The notes beneath the pieces were generated by a model. The model searched no databases. It saw only the letters and a program-made list of their open reading frames with translations, and was not told the DNA's origin. Below, piece after piece: positions 19,906 through 30,989 of a DNA stretch of 64,000 nt. Source of the DNA: Phyllostachys edulis (Eukaryota > Streptophyta > Magnoliopsida > Poales > Poaceae). Both the position numbers and the translations under genes were made by a program. The stretch is from the NCBI GenBank assembly GCA_036346405.1, contig CM070557.1, positions 58,286,016-58,350,015 on the forward strand. Direction: 5' to 3'. Within the stretch, counting starts at the first letter, position 1; each line of letters starts with the position of its first letter.

Positions 19906-20126
19906 GAATCAGAGTTTGAATCTAATTCCAGAAACCTATTCATTTCTTGGTAGCCAAACCGGGTGTTGGGAGAAAGGGTTCAAATTCCATGTTGTCGCCG
20001 CCTGATTTCGGGTGACAAAATAATCGGCCACGTCAGCATAGAAAGTGGGGAAAAGTCAACAAGACAAGTTAGCACAGAAGGATCCGAAACGTTGAAATCG
20101 GCTATGGAGTAACCAGCGAGAAAGCT

Positions 20127-20385
20127 GTTGGGAAACTATGGACTTAGCCCAGAAGCCGGTCCATGTATGAGCTCTCTATCTCAAATCCTAAGAAGATCAG
20201 AGCGCATAAATAGAAGTCTTATTCATTGTAAGCGATTGATCGATTGATGAAGGAATAAAGAAGCGAAAGCGTTCTCTATATCTCTGTGTTCAATTTATTA
20301 TTCTGTTCTTGTGTTTTTGTATTGTTCTAAACGGTAGTGATGCGGTGTCGTCGCGTTTGGAACACCTTCTCTGACGGCACACACA
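20127..20385 (+). other. possible LTR remnant
   Basis: TGTTGGGAAACTATGG opens a stretch with CATAAATAGAAG, a plausible TATA-like signal, and ends near GACGGCACACACA. The wording resembles plant retrotransposon LTRs, but no partner LTR, primer site or target duplication was found. It lies just upstream of the CUE gene promoter. Confidence 0.3.
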
Positions 20386-20570
20386 CGTAAGAATTAGATT
20401 GCTATGGAACCGCGAGAAAGATGAGCCCACGGTGTCTTGGTTGAGGCCAACGGAAGCAAAGCAAGAGCAACAAGGCCATCGGCATCACGCAAAGCCACCG
20501 CCCCCCGGGGAGAGAGAGAGTCACATACAGCGGAGTAGTATACGTATACGGAATTGCGCATACGGCGGCT

Positions 20571-20580
20571 GAATATTTAA
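20571..20580 (+). promoter_or_regulatory. candidate TATA box of the CUE-domain gene
   Basis: GAATATTTAA lies about 240 bases upstream of the chosen start codon. The sequence between is purine-rich and then C/T-rich, as expected for a 5' UTR. Confidence 0.4.
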
Positions 20581-20818
20581 GAGGACAGGGGAGAGAGAGG
20601 GAGTGAGTGGAGAAGGCAAAGAATTGCCGAGTCCAACCTTTTCCTCCTCTTCCCCACTTCCTTGTGCGCCGCTTCCCTTCCCTTCCCAATCCGCGCCTCC
20701 CTTCCACCAGACCCAAACCCTAAAGCTTCCACCTCGGGGCGGTGCGGCGAGAGGAATAAGAGGAGGAGGGGCAGAGGAGGGAGAGGGCAACTGCGCGGCA
20801 GTGGCGACGACGGGCACG

Positions 20819-23800
20819 ATGTCCGCGGCGGTGTGCGGGAAGCGGGCCTCCTCCTCCTTCTTCGAGGAGCTCCCCCACGCAGCGGCCTCCCCTCCGCCCT
20901 CCAAGCGAGCCCGCTTCCGCAGCGGTGGCGGCAGCCCCTCGCCTCCGCGGCCGCGCGGCGCCGCCGACCCCGGCCTCGTCGCCGCGATCCGCGCGCGGTT
21001 CCCCTCCGTGAGCCTCGAGGTGATGCGATCTGCTCGAATCCCATGCGAAGTAGCTAGCGGTTACGCTCCACGTGATGGTTAACTGCCTGTTCGGATTGAT
21101 TGGAAACGGACGCGTTTCATGTGATAAAAAAATTTAATCTTTCACCCGCAATAAGTAGTAGCTCTCGCCTCTGTGGCTGCGCAAGGAGCAACCAACTCCT
21201 CCCCTCACGCTGCTGCGGCCGCCACACCCGTTGCGGCTGCTGACCCTGGCCTGCCGCGATGCTGCACGCATGCCTGCCAGCCGTGGGTCCTAATGTTCGT
21301 GGTAATAAGGTTAGATGTAGTTGCAGGAAGCTAGTTTGTTCTGGTTTTGCATAGGGAGTCATTTTGTGCCCTATTTGTTTGTTCAAATCTTCTTCTTTGT
21401 GCCGGAATTTGCTAATATTGTGACGAAATGGATATGGTTGCTGTGTGCCTAGATTTGGTTTTGGATCAGGCGTTGTGTTGGGATTCGAGCGTTACTGGGT
21501 TTATGTTAGTGTTAATCATATATTTCAAGTTATGAATTATAGAGTTTGTTTCTTTTCGGTACATGAATGCGATTATGTATTTTGGGTTTATTCGGGGTTT
21601 CCTTCCCTAAAGTTTGGGGAACATGTCTTAGTCATACTATGCGGTGTGACTTTTGTCCTTTTTTTATGGTGGATATGGAAAATCATACGATTTTTCTATT
21701 GGTTGTTGAGATACTGAGATCCATGGATTTTGAAAGAAGTAAATGGGTTTTGTATTGGGGACTTTTATTAATTGGCAGGATTCGTATTGGTGTGCTACGT
21801 CGCCTCAGACCACCCACTGTTTCTCGCTTTGCTTGAGCCGACATGAGCTAAAGCTTTTGGTCTGCCGGTGTTCAACAATTTTTTTAAATTTTGACTCGCT
21901 CATATAATAAATGAATACTCGAAGACAGTTACTTCTGAATTTAGATTTTGATCTAAGAAACGCAGAGTATTTTTTTTTTGGACTGTAAATATGCAAGCAG
22001 CTTGCAGTTCTAACAACATGAGACCTGAAATCTGAGTTGTGTTGTATGAACATGGCAGCTAGTGCCACCACTATGCTGCCGAGTACCGATGGTTGATGGT
22101 CTTTTTTCTTTTCCATTTTTGCACCATGTGTGTCGTGCCACTGGATGTCTTTCTTAGCTTACGTAGGTTGTTGCTGTTTAATTTGTGGATTTTTTAAACC
22201 ACCATGCTTCTTGTTAAAAAAGAAGCATAACCACATCCTGCCATAGCTGGGAAATTCTTGATCTCTCCCGATTTTCCACTTGTGTTTGTTGACATTTGAG
22301 ATGCAATTTGTTAGCATATTAGAAGTGTATCACATGTGGGGCCTTCTTAAAATTTGGTAACTAAACTAATTTACAACTTGAAGCCTCATGAAAGCTTTTG
22401 TTGTTTCAGTTTATTGAAAAGGCTCTGGAAGAATGTGAAAACGATTTGGATTCAGCAATAAAGTGCTTGCTTAATCTACATTTAGAATCCACAGAATATA
22501 TTGTGGATCTTGTGTATCAATCTCCCAATGGAATGTCTACTGATGTTCAAGTGCCTGATGAAGGTAATATTTAGATGCTGCCAATGATCTTTGATGTGAT
22601 GTTGACACCGTCTAATCTCCTGTTTTGTATTAGATTTATTTCCTTCTGGCTTGGTAGAATTTACTAAACTTGTTAGCAAGAAAGTTTTCTCATTGTTAAC
22701 TTTAATTTGCTGGAATGAGTTACTATTCGAGGATCCATTCACCTAGCCTTATTGAACACCGTTTTCTAATAGGAGCTTGGCATTTCCATGAAATTAGTGG
22801 CATTGTTTTATCTGATGTAGTACTGTTACATTCTATATGTTTATGTGTTTTCTTTAGAGCGGTAAATGAAGTCTTGTCAAGATTTCAAGATACTCCTTCC
22901 AGTCACAAAAAACATGTCGTTTTGGACATTGACTTTTCGAGACAAATCTACACCTATGATTTTCATGTATCCAATCTCAATATTTAAAAAGATATCGATA
23001 GCCAAAGTTTGATCGCACGCATCCCAAAACGGCATGTCTTTGTGAATGGAATGAGTATGTTGTTTGGCTGAATGGCTATCCCATGGCAGTTTCCGATCAA
23101 TCTACATTTCATTACAATCCTGAGTATTTACGCTCTTCTTACGTGTAACATGCTTTACTTAATATGATGGGTGATTGTGTAGTCATATGCTTTCTTCAGG
23201 GCAGTGGCGGAACTAAATGGGCGCACCCGGTGTCACAGGACACCAGGTCTCCCAGAAAAAATAGCAGATATTATCATATATATACTATGCGTGCACCCTC
23301 TAGCCTAAAAGCTGTGCATCCCGGCTCAGCCCAACCTCTGGTCTCTTGCAGTCCCTTGCTGCATAAATTACTATTTAATATAGTGTTGCTTGGAAATTAT
23401 ATATACTATTATATGTATGATGAAGTGGTGAACCCCGGTTATTTTCGTTATAGTTCCGCCTTTGCTTCAGGGTAGATGATTCACACGGAGAATGCTTTTG
23501 GATATCTAAAGATTAAAATGAAGTTGCATAGTTCTTTCTGTACAAACTTCAAATAAAGTGTCTATGTGCTCATCGGCTTGAATATGTCTGCCGTATACTG
23601 AACCAATGACTTATTTAAACTCAATATTTCAAATTCAGTACTATGCATGAAACAGAAATACTATTGGTATTAAGATAAACTCTTGATTTTCAAATGCAAG
23701 TGATTTCATCATGCTAACAAATTTCCAAAATTCAATTGAAACTACATGGTATAAAACATATATTAAGATAACACATGGTTTGCACTGTTCTTTGTTTTAA

Positions 23801-25310
23801 GGGCCCATCTGAATTGTATAATCCATTTTTTTGTTAGTTCGATTAATTTGAGGATTATTCATTGTGAATAATGATACTAAGAATGGGGCGAATAACTTGC
23901 TAAATGCTACAGGTGTTTCGGATGGTAATGAAGTCACTGCACCTATCGAAAGCGTTCCTGGTGCAGATAACCTTCTATCAGGTAGCACTCAATGGGGTGA
24001 GATTCTTGTGAATGAGATGGCGAGTGCCTCTAACATGGATGATGCAAAGGCTCGTGTCTCCAGAGTAATGGAGGTTTTTGAGAAGTCCATGATCTCTCGT
24101 ATCAGTGTAGAAGCAATGCAGAGTTTTCAGAAGGTAGTTGAATTTCCCTCCTGAAGCCATTTAGAACTTGTGCACTTGTTACCGATCTGACTTTGATGTG
24201 ATTAAGGAATATGTTTTCTTCTTTCATATTTGCCCTTTTTTTGGGGTTCTCAAGCAATTTCTGTCACTGATGATGTACCGTTTCCCCTGCTGGTAGCCTG
24301 GTGCATCAGAGCTGTTTGTACATGTCCATCCACTTTCTGAAATGTGCTATTCAGTTTCTTTAGTTAGCACTTCTTTTGGTGTAAATAATCCTCTGCCGGT
24401 TAATTATCTATTGTCATTGATTAGTAATTACTAGGAATTAAGCCATTGCATTTTCATACTATGTTCCCCCCCTACTATTCACAAGCGACGATTCTAGTCA
24501 CTAAATGACTGTTGTGTTCACTCATAGGTCATCTGATGGTGTGCATAATTGAGTTAAGAACTATTGAATGATGAATAAAAAAACTATGACGACTGCAACA
24601 AATTCAAGTGCATTGACAAAACTTTTATATTTCTAGTTGTAAAATGGTTCAAATTTATCAAGCACTGTGTCAATCAATTCTAAAAATCACACTAGTCCAG
24701 GTTTATACCCATTGGGGATTCCAGAACTTGGATTGACTTGACGTCGGAGTAATCTTGCTATTTAGCCTCATTATGAATACATGATGGTTTTCAACATTGA
24801 TTAAACTGCTTGAAGGTTTTATACAACCAATTGAACGCAATTGCATTACAAATACTGTTTACTGTTAAAAGGTACTTGAAGCATTTTTTTTTCAACAAAA
24901 AACTCTTTTGAGTTCTTCCTAAAATATTTTTTGCTTTCAAACAGGAAAATTCGGTGTATAAGGAACAATTTGAGGCTGTTATCAGGGAAAATACTATTCT
25001 GAAGAAAGCAGTTGCAATACAGCATGAACGCCAAAAGGAGCACGATGAGAGAAACCAGGAGCTTCAGCAACTGAAGCAGTTGGTTGCTCAGTACCAGGAA
25101 CAAATTAGAAGCCTTGAGGTACAATAGTATTGTCCCATTATTCCTTTTTATGGGTCTTTGTATAACATCATAAATGTTTGTAGCAGCTAATGTTTTTTTT
25201 CCCTTCTATCTCCTGTTGTGCAGGTAAATAACTACGCGTTGTCCATGCACCTGAGGCAAGCTCAGCAAGGCAACTCGATTCCAGGGCACTTCCATCGGGA
25301 CATTTTCTGA
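20819..25310 (+). CDS. CUE-domain, coiled-coil protein (ubiquitin-binding type)
   Basis: Five exons join in phase with GT-AG borders: 20819-21019, 22410-22563, 23913-24133, 24945-25118, 25224-25310 (stop at 25308). The product is 278 aa. It starts MSAAVCGKRASSSFFEELP and has a basic SKRARFRS patch. A CUE domain spans about residues 53-92, with the ubiquitin-contact FP pair at 61-62 and ALEECENDLDSAIKCL. A middle region (WGEILVNEM near 150) leads to a long coiled coil (about 190-255, NTILKKAVAIQHERQKEHDE and ELQQLKQLVAQYQEQ). It ends NNYALSMHLRQAQQ...FHRDIF. This matches the plant family of small CUE proteins with conserved VCGKR start and HPDIF-like end. CUE domains bind mono-ubiquitin; the cellular role of this family is not established. 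An in-frame upstream ATG at 20603 would add 72 low-complexity residues; 20819 was chosen for the conserved start. No damage seen. Confidence 0.9.
21020..22409 (+). other. intron 1 of the CUE-domain gene
   Basis: The donor is GTGATG and the acceptor TTGTTTCAG. No separate gene or mobile element is supported in it; the short open frames are incoherent. Confidence 0.7.
23202..23464. mobile_element. non-autonomous hAT MITE (263 bp)
   Basis: The left end is CAGTGGCGGAACT and the right end AGTTCCGCCTTTG, inverse complements with two mismatches over 13 bases. A perfect 8-bp target duplication CTTCAGGG flanks it (23194-23201, 23465-23472). There is no coding capacity. It sits in intron 2 of the CUE-domain gene, away from the splice sites. 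Confidence 0.9.
24134..24944 (+). other. intron 3 of the CUE-domain gene
   Basis: The donor is GTAGTT and the acceptor AAACAG. Nothing else recognisable lies inside. Confidence 0.7.
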
Positions 25311-25560
25311 ATAAGTTGGAAACCTAAGCTGGAGGTTTCCATATTATGAGGATAGCGTTCACCCGTCGGTTAGGGGGCAGGTCATGCTGTTGCCCTATAT
25401 TCGATATTTATAGCCAAGTTATAATAACATAGCGTAATTTATGTTGTAGACCTGTGTAAATGCATGTTCTTTGTTAGCGTGCTGCTGACCTCGAGATGGG
25501 GAGGGAGAGCAAGCATGAAGGTCAGTATCGACGTACTACTGTCTAAAAATAGACAGAATA
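25311..25560 (+). other. 3' UTR and downstream of the CUE-domain gene
   Basis: Sequence after the stop codon with TATAATAACATAGCG and GTGTAAATGCATG stretches that could serve in 3' end formation. No single poly(A) signal stands out. Confidence 0.4.
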
Positions 25561-25699
25561 TGATCAAGTTAATGAAGAAAAGAGAGTGCCTTTTATGTCA
25601 TGCTCAGATGAATTTTTTTTAGGTTTCTTGACGCTGTGACCAGGGATCCTAGCCCCCCGGTCGAGAAAGAGTTCGTCAAAGCAGATACTTGTCTCCGGT

Positions 25700-26105
25700 T
25701 GGCCGGAGTCTGAAGGTGGTTGTCGCAGGTTGCGCAAGTTATTCCCTGGAAGCGTGTGATCTGCTGTCACTTTGCTCTTGCTTGTCCATGCGATTCAAGT
25801 TACCTTGGTTGGAGTCGGCGTGTAGGCTAACAACGTTGTTGACGTGCCGTGACTGTTCATTGCTTAAGAGATGCGAGATGCATACTCGTTTCATAATGTC
25901 AATGTACCCTCCAGTTGTCTTAATTAAATTGTTGAGATTGTTTTCGATCACACGCCTATTATCCAAAGATGCAAACTGCAAATTAAACCTGTCAAGCTAT
26001 TTTGCAACTCGACTCTCATATGCAATGTTATTTTCCAGCTGTTCTTTCTCTTTTTCCCGATTCTTCTTAAACCGACACGAGATTTCATCAAGCTGTGAAC
26101 CTGTA
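25700..26105 (-). other. unrecognised coding-like remnant
   Basis: On the minus strand two blocks read like protein: QLDEISCRFKKNREKEKEQL (about 26.09-26.03 kb, charged and helical) and, after a stop, FASLDNRRVIENNLNNLIKT then GGYIDIMKRVC. Each is preceded by a CAG acceptor-like sequence. The pair could be exons of a decayed coiled-coil protein. I do not recognise the family. Confidence 0.25.
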
Positions 26106-26936
26106 AGTAAAAAAGAAGAAGAAGCTGTGAACTTGTGACGACGTTCAGGAGAGAAGCTGTGAACCGGTTGACATTGGTCTACTGCTACAAGGCTATCCGA
26201 GATCAGACTGGTAGAAACGCGAGTATAAGCTACTTAAATGGTGCTGCTGTTTAATCTGTTGCTTGGTTTCGTAGTCTATGCATAAGTACTAAAACGGTGC
26301 TTCTGTCGAAACTGTTCCTCGATCCCTGAAATCCTTACATCATTGATTGCACCGTGGATGCCGAATCAGTTCATGGATCATTCCAAAAAACTTTTACCGG
26401 AGCATTCCCGTTTACTTGCATGCAATCCTACGACTCCCTTGGCTTCTTTTTACAAAGCCATATTTTATTGTGACGCCCCCAGTGTTAATTTGTTATTTTG
26501 TGGAATAAGAGAGAATAGTTTGTGTATACGTTTACTCATAAACACTGACGAGAGAGGGGTGGGGAGAGGAAGATGAACGAGGAGAAAATGTCGATGAAGT
26601 CGTATGCACGCTTTACATCTTAAAACAAAACTCTATCCATATGCCGTATACTTTGAAACCTCCAAGCATTCCCAAAAACTCCGTTCACTTGTGTTCCCGA
26701 TACTGGCATTCATACACAGAGAAGCTCCAACTCTATATATCGGACAAGCTCATGTAATCAACCAGACCTAACCATCCAGAAATCAAAGCCATTTTCCCAT
26801 CTCCTTTGCATTTAAACATCAATCGGGCTCCCCTTCCTACTCGATCGGATGATCCTGACGACACCAACACCATAGACCCAGCCGAGCTATGCAATATGCA
26901 TGGAAGATTTCATTCTTGTACGTCTAGGACCCTCAA
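26106..26936. other. intergenic, nothing recognised
   Basis: Mixed-composition sequence with short frames in both strands and no recognisable domain, repeat or element end. Confidence 0.4.
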
Positions 26937-27724
26937 GTGATAAAATCTTGTGATGCTGTTGGGTAGACTTGCTTTAGTAGAATGATTATCCTTAATCCTT
27001 AAGTTGTGAAGGTGCACAAGTTTTGAAAAGTTGCGCAGCAGATCCTCCACATTATATGATGCTCCAGACAGAAGAATAACACCAAGGGCTTTTGCTTCCC
27101 GGAACAAATCACCAAAAGTCTTAGAAAAGCTTCCATGGTATTCTCCAAATAACATCCAAGTATGCAGATTTTCAGCTTTCAATCTTTTTTTCTAGTGTAC
27201 TCCAGTCCCTATTAAAATTTTCGTAGGTCATTCTTTCCTTGACATCTGTGTTATCTACAGTGATATACAAGTGACGTACAGATGCAGGAATTTGTATAGA
27301 CCTCACATTAGAACTATGTATACTAAGACTTTCGCATGATGAAACATTTACCGCCAACTCATGTAGTAGGTCATGGATAACATAACAAGGATGGCCATTC
27401 TCCATTTCATCTTTATAAAAAAAATCCATGATTAACCAAGTCATCTAAATAGCACTGTCCTATATGTTCATTTTTTGTTGTTGATCACTAGTTCTCAGTA
27501 ACCCTAGTCCAATCCACAGGTAAATTGGTTCTTCATTTTTAAATTCATAATCTTCAGGAAACAAAGCACAATAGGAAACACACTATTGTAGATCAAAAGA
27601 AAGATAGTTATAGCTAAGCTTTAATGCTGGCACAATGTCATCATCGCTGGTCTGAAGTTCCCATTCTTTCCTTTCCAATACTCTTGTCCAATGGTCCAAA
27701 TTAAGTTGGTCTCTTAGTAATTGC
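26937..27724 (-). pseudogene. NB-ARC-LRR (NLR) fragment, copy 0
   Basis: Minus-strand pieces run from the end of the NB-ARC domain to the first LRRs: RDQLNLD, LSYNYLSFDLQ, then TAG, then CALFPEDYEFKNEEPIYLWI (winged-helix region), MTWLIMDFF, CYVIHDLLHELAVNVSS, a linker, FREAKALGVILLSG and LRIKDNHSTK followed by LPNSITRFYHLRVLDVQE. It matches the NLR copies at 31, 39 and 55.8 kb but continues into real LRR sequence where those jump elsewhere. A CAA-to-TAG change and homopolymer frameshifts kill it. It breaks off at 27724. NLRs are intracellular immune receptors; this copy cannot encode one. Confidence 0.88.
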
Positions 27725-29212
27725 AATATCACGAAACACGTTAAAGGAGGAAAATGCATTAGAAGGGGAATTAAAGGTTTTTAGAGGGGGGGAGCCCTAA
27801 AACCTTAGCCGCCACCTCCCCCCTTGCGCCCTGCCCTGCTCTAGTGTCACCCCTCCCCTTGCCCTAGGCCGCCGCTGCCTCCCCACTGCCATGCCGCCTT
27901 GCCTTGAAGCCGGCTAGCTGCTACCAAAGGGGAAGGAGAGCATGTAAGAGAGGAGCAAGGAGAAGGAGAGGAAGGAAAAGACAAGGTTTTCGCGGATTCC
28001 CGTGATCATCAAGGCTAAACCATGTTAATCCCTAGATTTTGCCATAGATTAGTCGCTGTTAAGTTTGTAGGTCATTTTGATTAGGGAAAAGTTAGTTTTC
28101 AATCTGCCTTAGTTCATCAAGGTTACGTGCAAAACCTTGAGAGGGCGATTTGGCGTATTTAGGATTGGATTCAGAGGTCGGTCCAATTAGATACAAGTTA
28201 GATAATCTCATTAGCTTTCCATTAAGGTCTAGATCATTAAAATTGGAGTAGCGAATGAAAAGATATGACCTTGGGAAGGTCGCTGTCCAGAATCTGGACA
28301 TAGCTGACAGACGTCATGAAGATGAGTCGGTTTCATACAATAGATGGAAAAATTAAAATGTGGTGGAAACTTGAATAATGTAGGAAATTTTCAGAACTGG
28401 TATCGTTCATATATTTTCAAGTTTTAGAATTAAAGATATAAAGTTGTAAAACAGACTGTGCTGACAGATTCTGAGATGGTCTTTGGGTAATGAAATGGGA
28501 TAGAGAACGGTAGAATCAGAGATTCATCATAACTAGGAAGTTGTAGGATTTTTCGTGAGAATTTCATAAAGTCTTGGTTGGTTGAATTTGGACTTCGTAT
28601 GAATAAGTTAGAGCCATTTTATTACTGGGAGAGCGGGCAGTGCATCTGGTAATTTTGGGTTAATTGTGTCGTCTTGGCGTAGACATGTGAGGTCGATTAG
28701 TATAATGTTTGGTACTGTGATGATGTGGTTTTGAGATTATTTTAACTTGCTTGTTAAGGGACTGTGGCCTCATGCGCCTTGCTACAATTTTGTCACCCGC
28801 CTTTAAAGGCTAAGAGGCAAGTATATAGTAGAGTGGTGAAAATGGGTTGTTCGCCATTATCATTGATATTATTTATCATGTTATTTTATTATGCTTTCGT
28901 TAAGCTTATCCATATACATGATATTGATGACACTGAGTTAATGATATTATGATGTTGAGATAATGAGAATGAGATATTGAGTTTACGAGATGAGTTGTGT
29001 AAATAATTAATATGATGTTCTATCATTTGCATTCATCATGATAAGAGTGGACGAGCCAGGTCGGTGAGAAAGTCATGTAACTATTCAGGTGAGGTCAGTG
29101 AGAAAGATACACGACTAGTCCGGAGTGCTTTAGATAAATTCTTACATTTGTAGGGACTAGTTAAAGTTCTACAATGTAGGGACCCCATCATAACGAAGAT
29201 GGGGGCAGAGTG
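27725..29212. other. anonymous, LTR-like sequence
   Basis: A GC-rich GAAGGAGAGGAAGG stretch is followed by T/A-rich text such as ATAACTAGGAAGTTGTAGG and GGTCGGTGAGAAAG (with a near-repeat GGTCAGTGAGAAAG), a style common in grass gypsy LTRs. No coding domain, no pair of LTRs and no target duplication. It separates NLR copy 0 from the triplicated array and ends exactly where array homology starts. Confidence 0.35.
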
Positions 29213-30411
29213 TTCTTTTGCACTCAGCTTTACTCAAGAGATAAAAGATTTGAAGTTGTTCAAGCCTTGCTTGATTGAACAACTGCTTTACGAGATAAAA
29301 TCCTGCCCTAGCCTAGTCATTTCAATAAGAAATAGGTGGGAACTGAACAGTTCCTCATGGTACCAATTGCATTTTTTTTGCATTAAAAGTCAGGTGACAA
29401 CAGTCACCACACCTTGTGATATGCACAACAACATGAAATCACTGCACCTCCGAAGTTCATAAAATATTATATGCTGCAAAACTACAAACTTTTTCAAATA
29501 CCATACCTATAAAGTAATAGCATACACATATTTCTACTGTAAACCTAATTAGCATCGAACTAATGGCAATTATTACCCTACCTAATGTATTAGTAGTAGT
29601 TATTCTAATGTACCTCCACAAATAAGTTCCAACCTTACTGACCTGATCATCACATGCTCCTCTAGGGATTAGACATACCATCTTGAATTTCCCTTTATAG
29701 TAAATATTAATACATTAGGTTCCTTCTTTCATTGTGAGATCAGTTGACCACATTGCATTAAAACAATTCAAGTCAATTTATCTATAATTGCAGCTAAGAA
29801 TCCCGTGCTTTCAAATTTTGTACGCTTAATTCCACAATCTCCTATGTTCAGAATAGTATGGTATCCTATGTGGTTAGATTCGAAAATAAATTTTCCAGGT
29901 ATATATCTACAGTAAATCAGTAGAAAATCATTTCTACGCTACAAGGCAATGCCATGCTATAGTTGTTTGCATATTGTGATGGAATTTCACTGTACCCCCT
30001 TCCCTTTACATAGGCAAGCGTAGGGACATGAATTGCCTTTGTAGATTTTAATATATAATTGATTGGTTGATGTATTCATTCGTCATTTGAGACTTTGCTA
30101 TTTAAGAAGGGAATTGTGTCAAGGTTTGGTAGATTGTCTTTCAATTGTGCATCAGAGATAGGACCAGATGGACAAGGAACCTCTTCTCTTTTTTTACCTT
30201 CACTTAGTTATTTGAAACATGGGCATTAACATGACACTAACCTATTGTAGGTGGGCTTTTTAATTTGTGATGGTTCGGCAATATTCTAATGTACCGTTTT
30301 TAAATGCTATGCTTAGTTCAATAGTGTTAACTCAATAAAAACAGTGACTTATGAGATTTGTGGTATTCTCTTGTCTTTTCATTGAAATGTGCATTTAAGT
30401 GTGGTAAGAGG

Positions 30412-30989
30412 CACTACCAGGATCTATATTTTCCTTGATGGTCAAACAATATTCGTGATGGGCCTGCCTCTACTGTCAAGCAAAAATTCGCCCTAACTGT
30501 TATGACTTAACCGTCATAATTACGTATCCTTGAAGGTTATTCTACCACCCATTAGGATAGCATTTTCCCTAACGTGGCAGCACTGTTAGGGAAAAGAGTT
30601 CTTGGTGTGATAGCGGTGCACGAAAAAATTGGCTTGGCATGACGTAATAAAAGGAAAAATCGATCAGTACCCTCCAACCCCGCCATCTGTCCATACACTT
30701 TTGGCCTTGCAAAATAAATGGGGAGAGAGAGAGAGAAGAGAGGGAGGGAGAGAGAAGTAACTCAATTATTGAAGGACTCAACCCTCAGATCTGAAACTCA
30801 TCCCCATCTTGCTCCCTCCTCCCCTCATTGCCCTCCCACCTCCATCGCCCCAACTCAACCGCCTCCATCCCCATCGGCCAGGTCCTCCTCCACCCCTACC
30901 ACCCACCCCTCCTTCCACCTCACCACCTCCTACTGCTAAGGTCAATGTCAACCACACACCATGACGGTTATTCTTGATAGCCACCGTCA
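30412..30989 (+). other. CACTA-like end and GC-rich leader, unit 1
   Basis: CACTACCAGGATC starts a stretch with repeated GGTCAAACAATATTC, GACTTAACCGTCAT and CCGTCAA motifs, resembling the terminal and subterminal region of a CACTA transposon. A (GA)n purine tract and a C-rich leader (30.72-30.95 kb) follow. It stops where NLR sequence starts with AAGAGGCATTTGCAC. No matching opposite end was found, so this may be a captured or truncated terminus. Confidence 0.3.
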
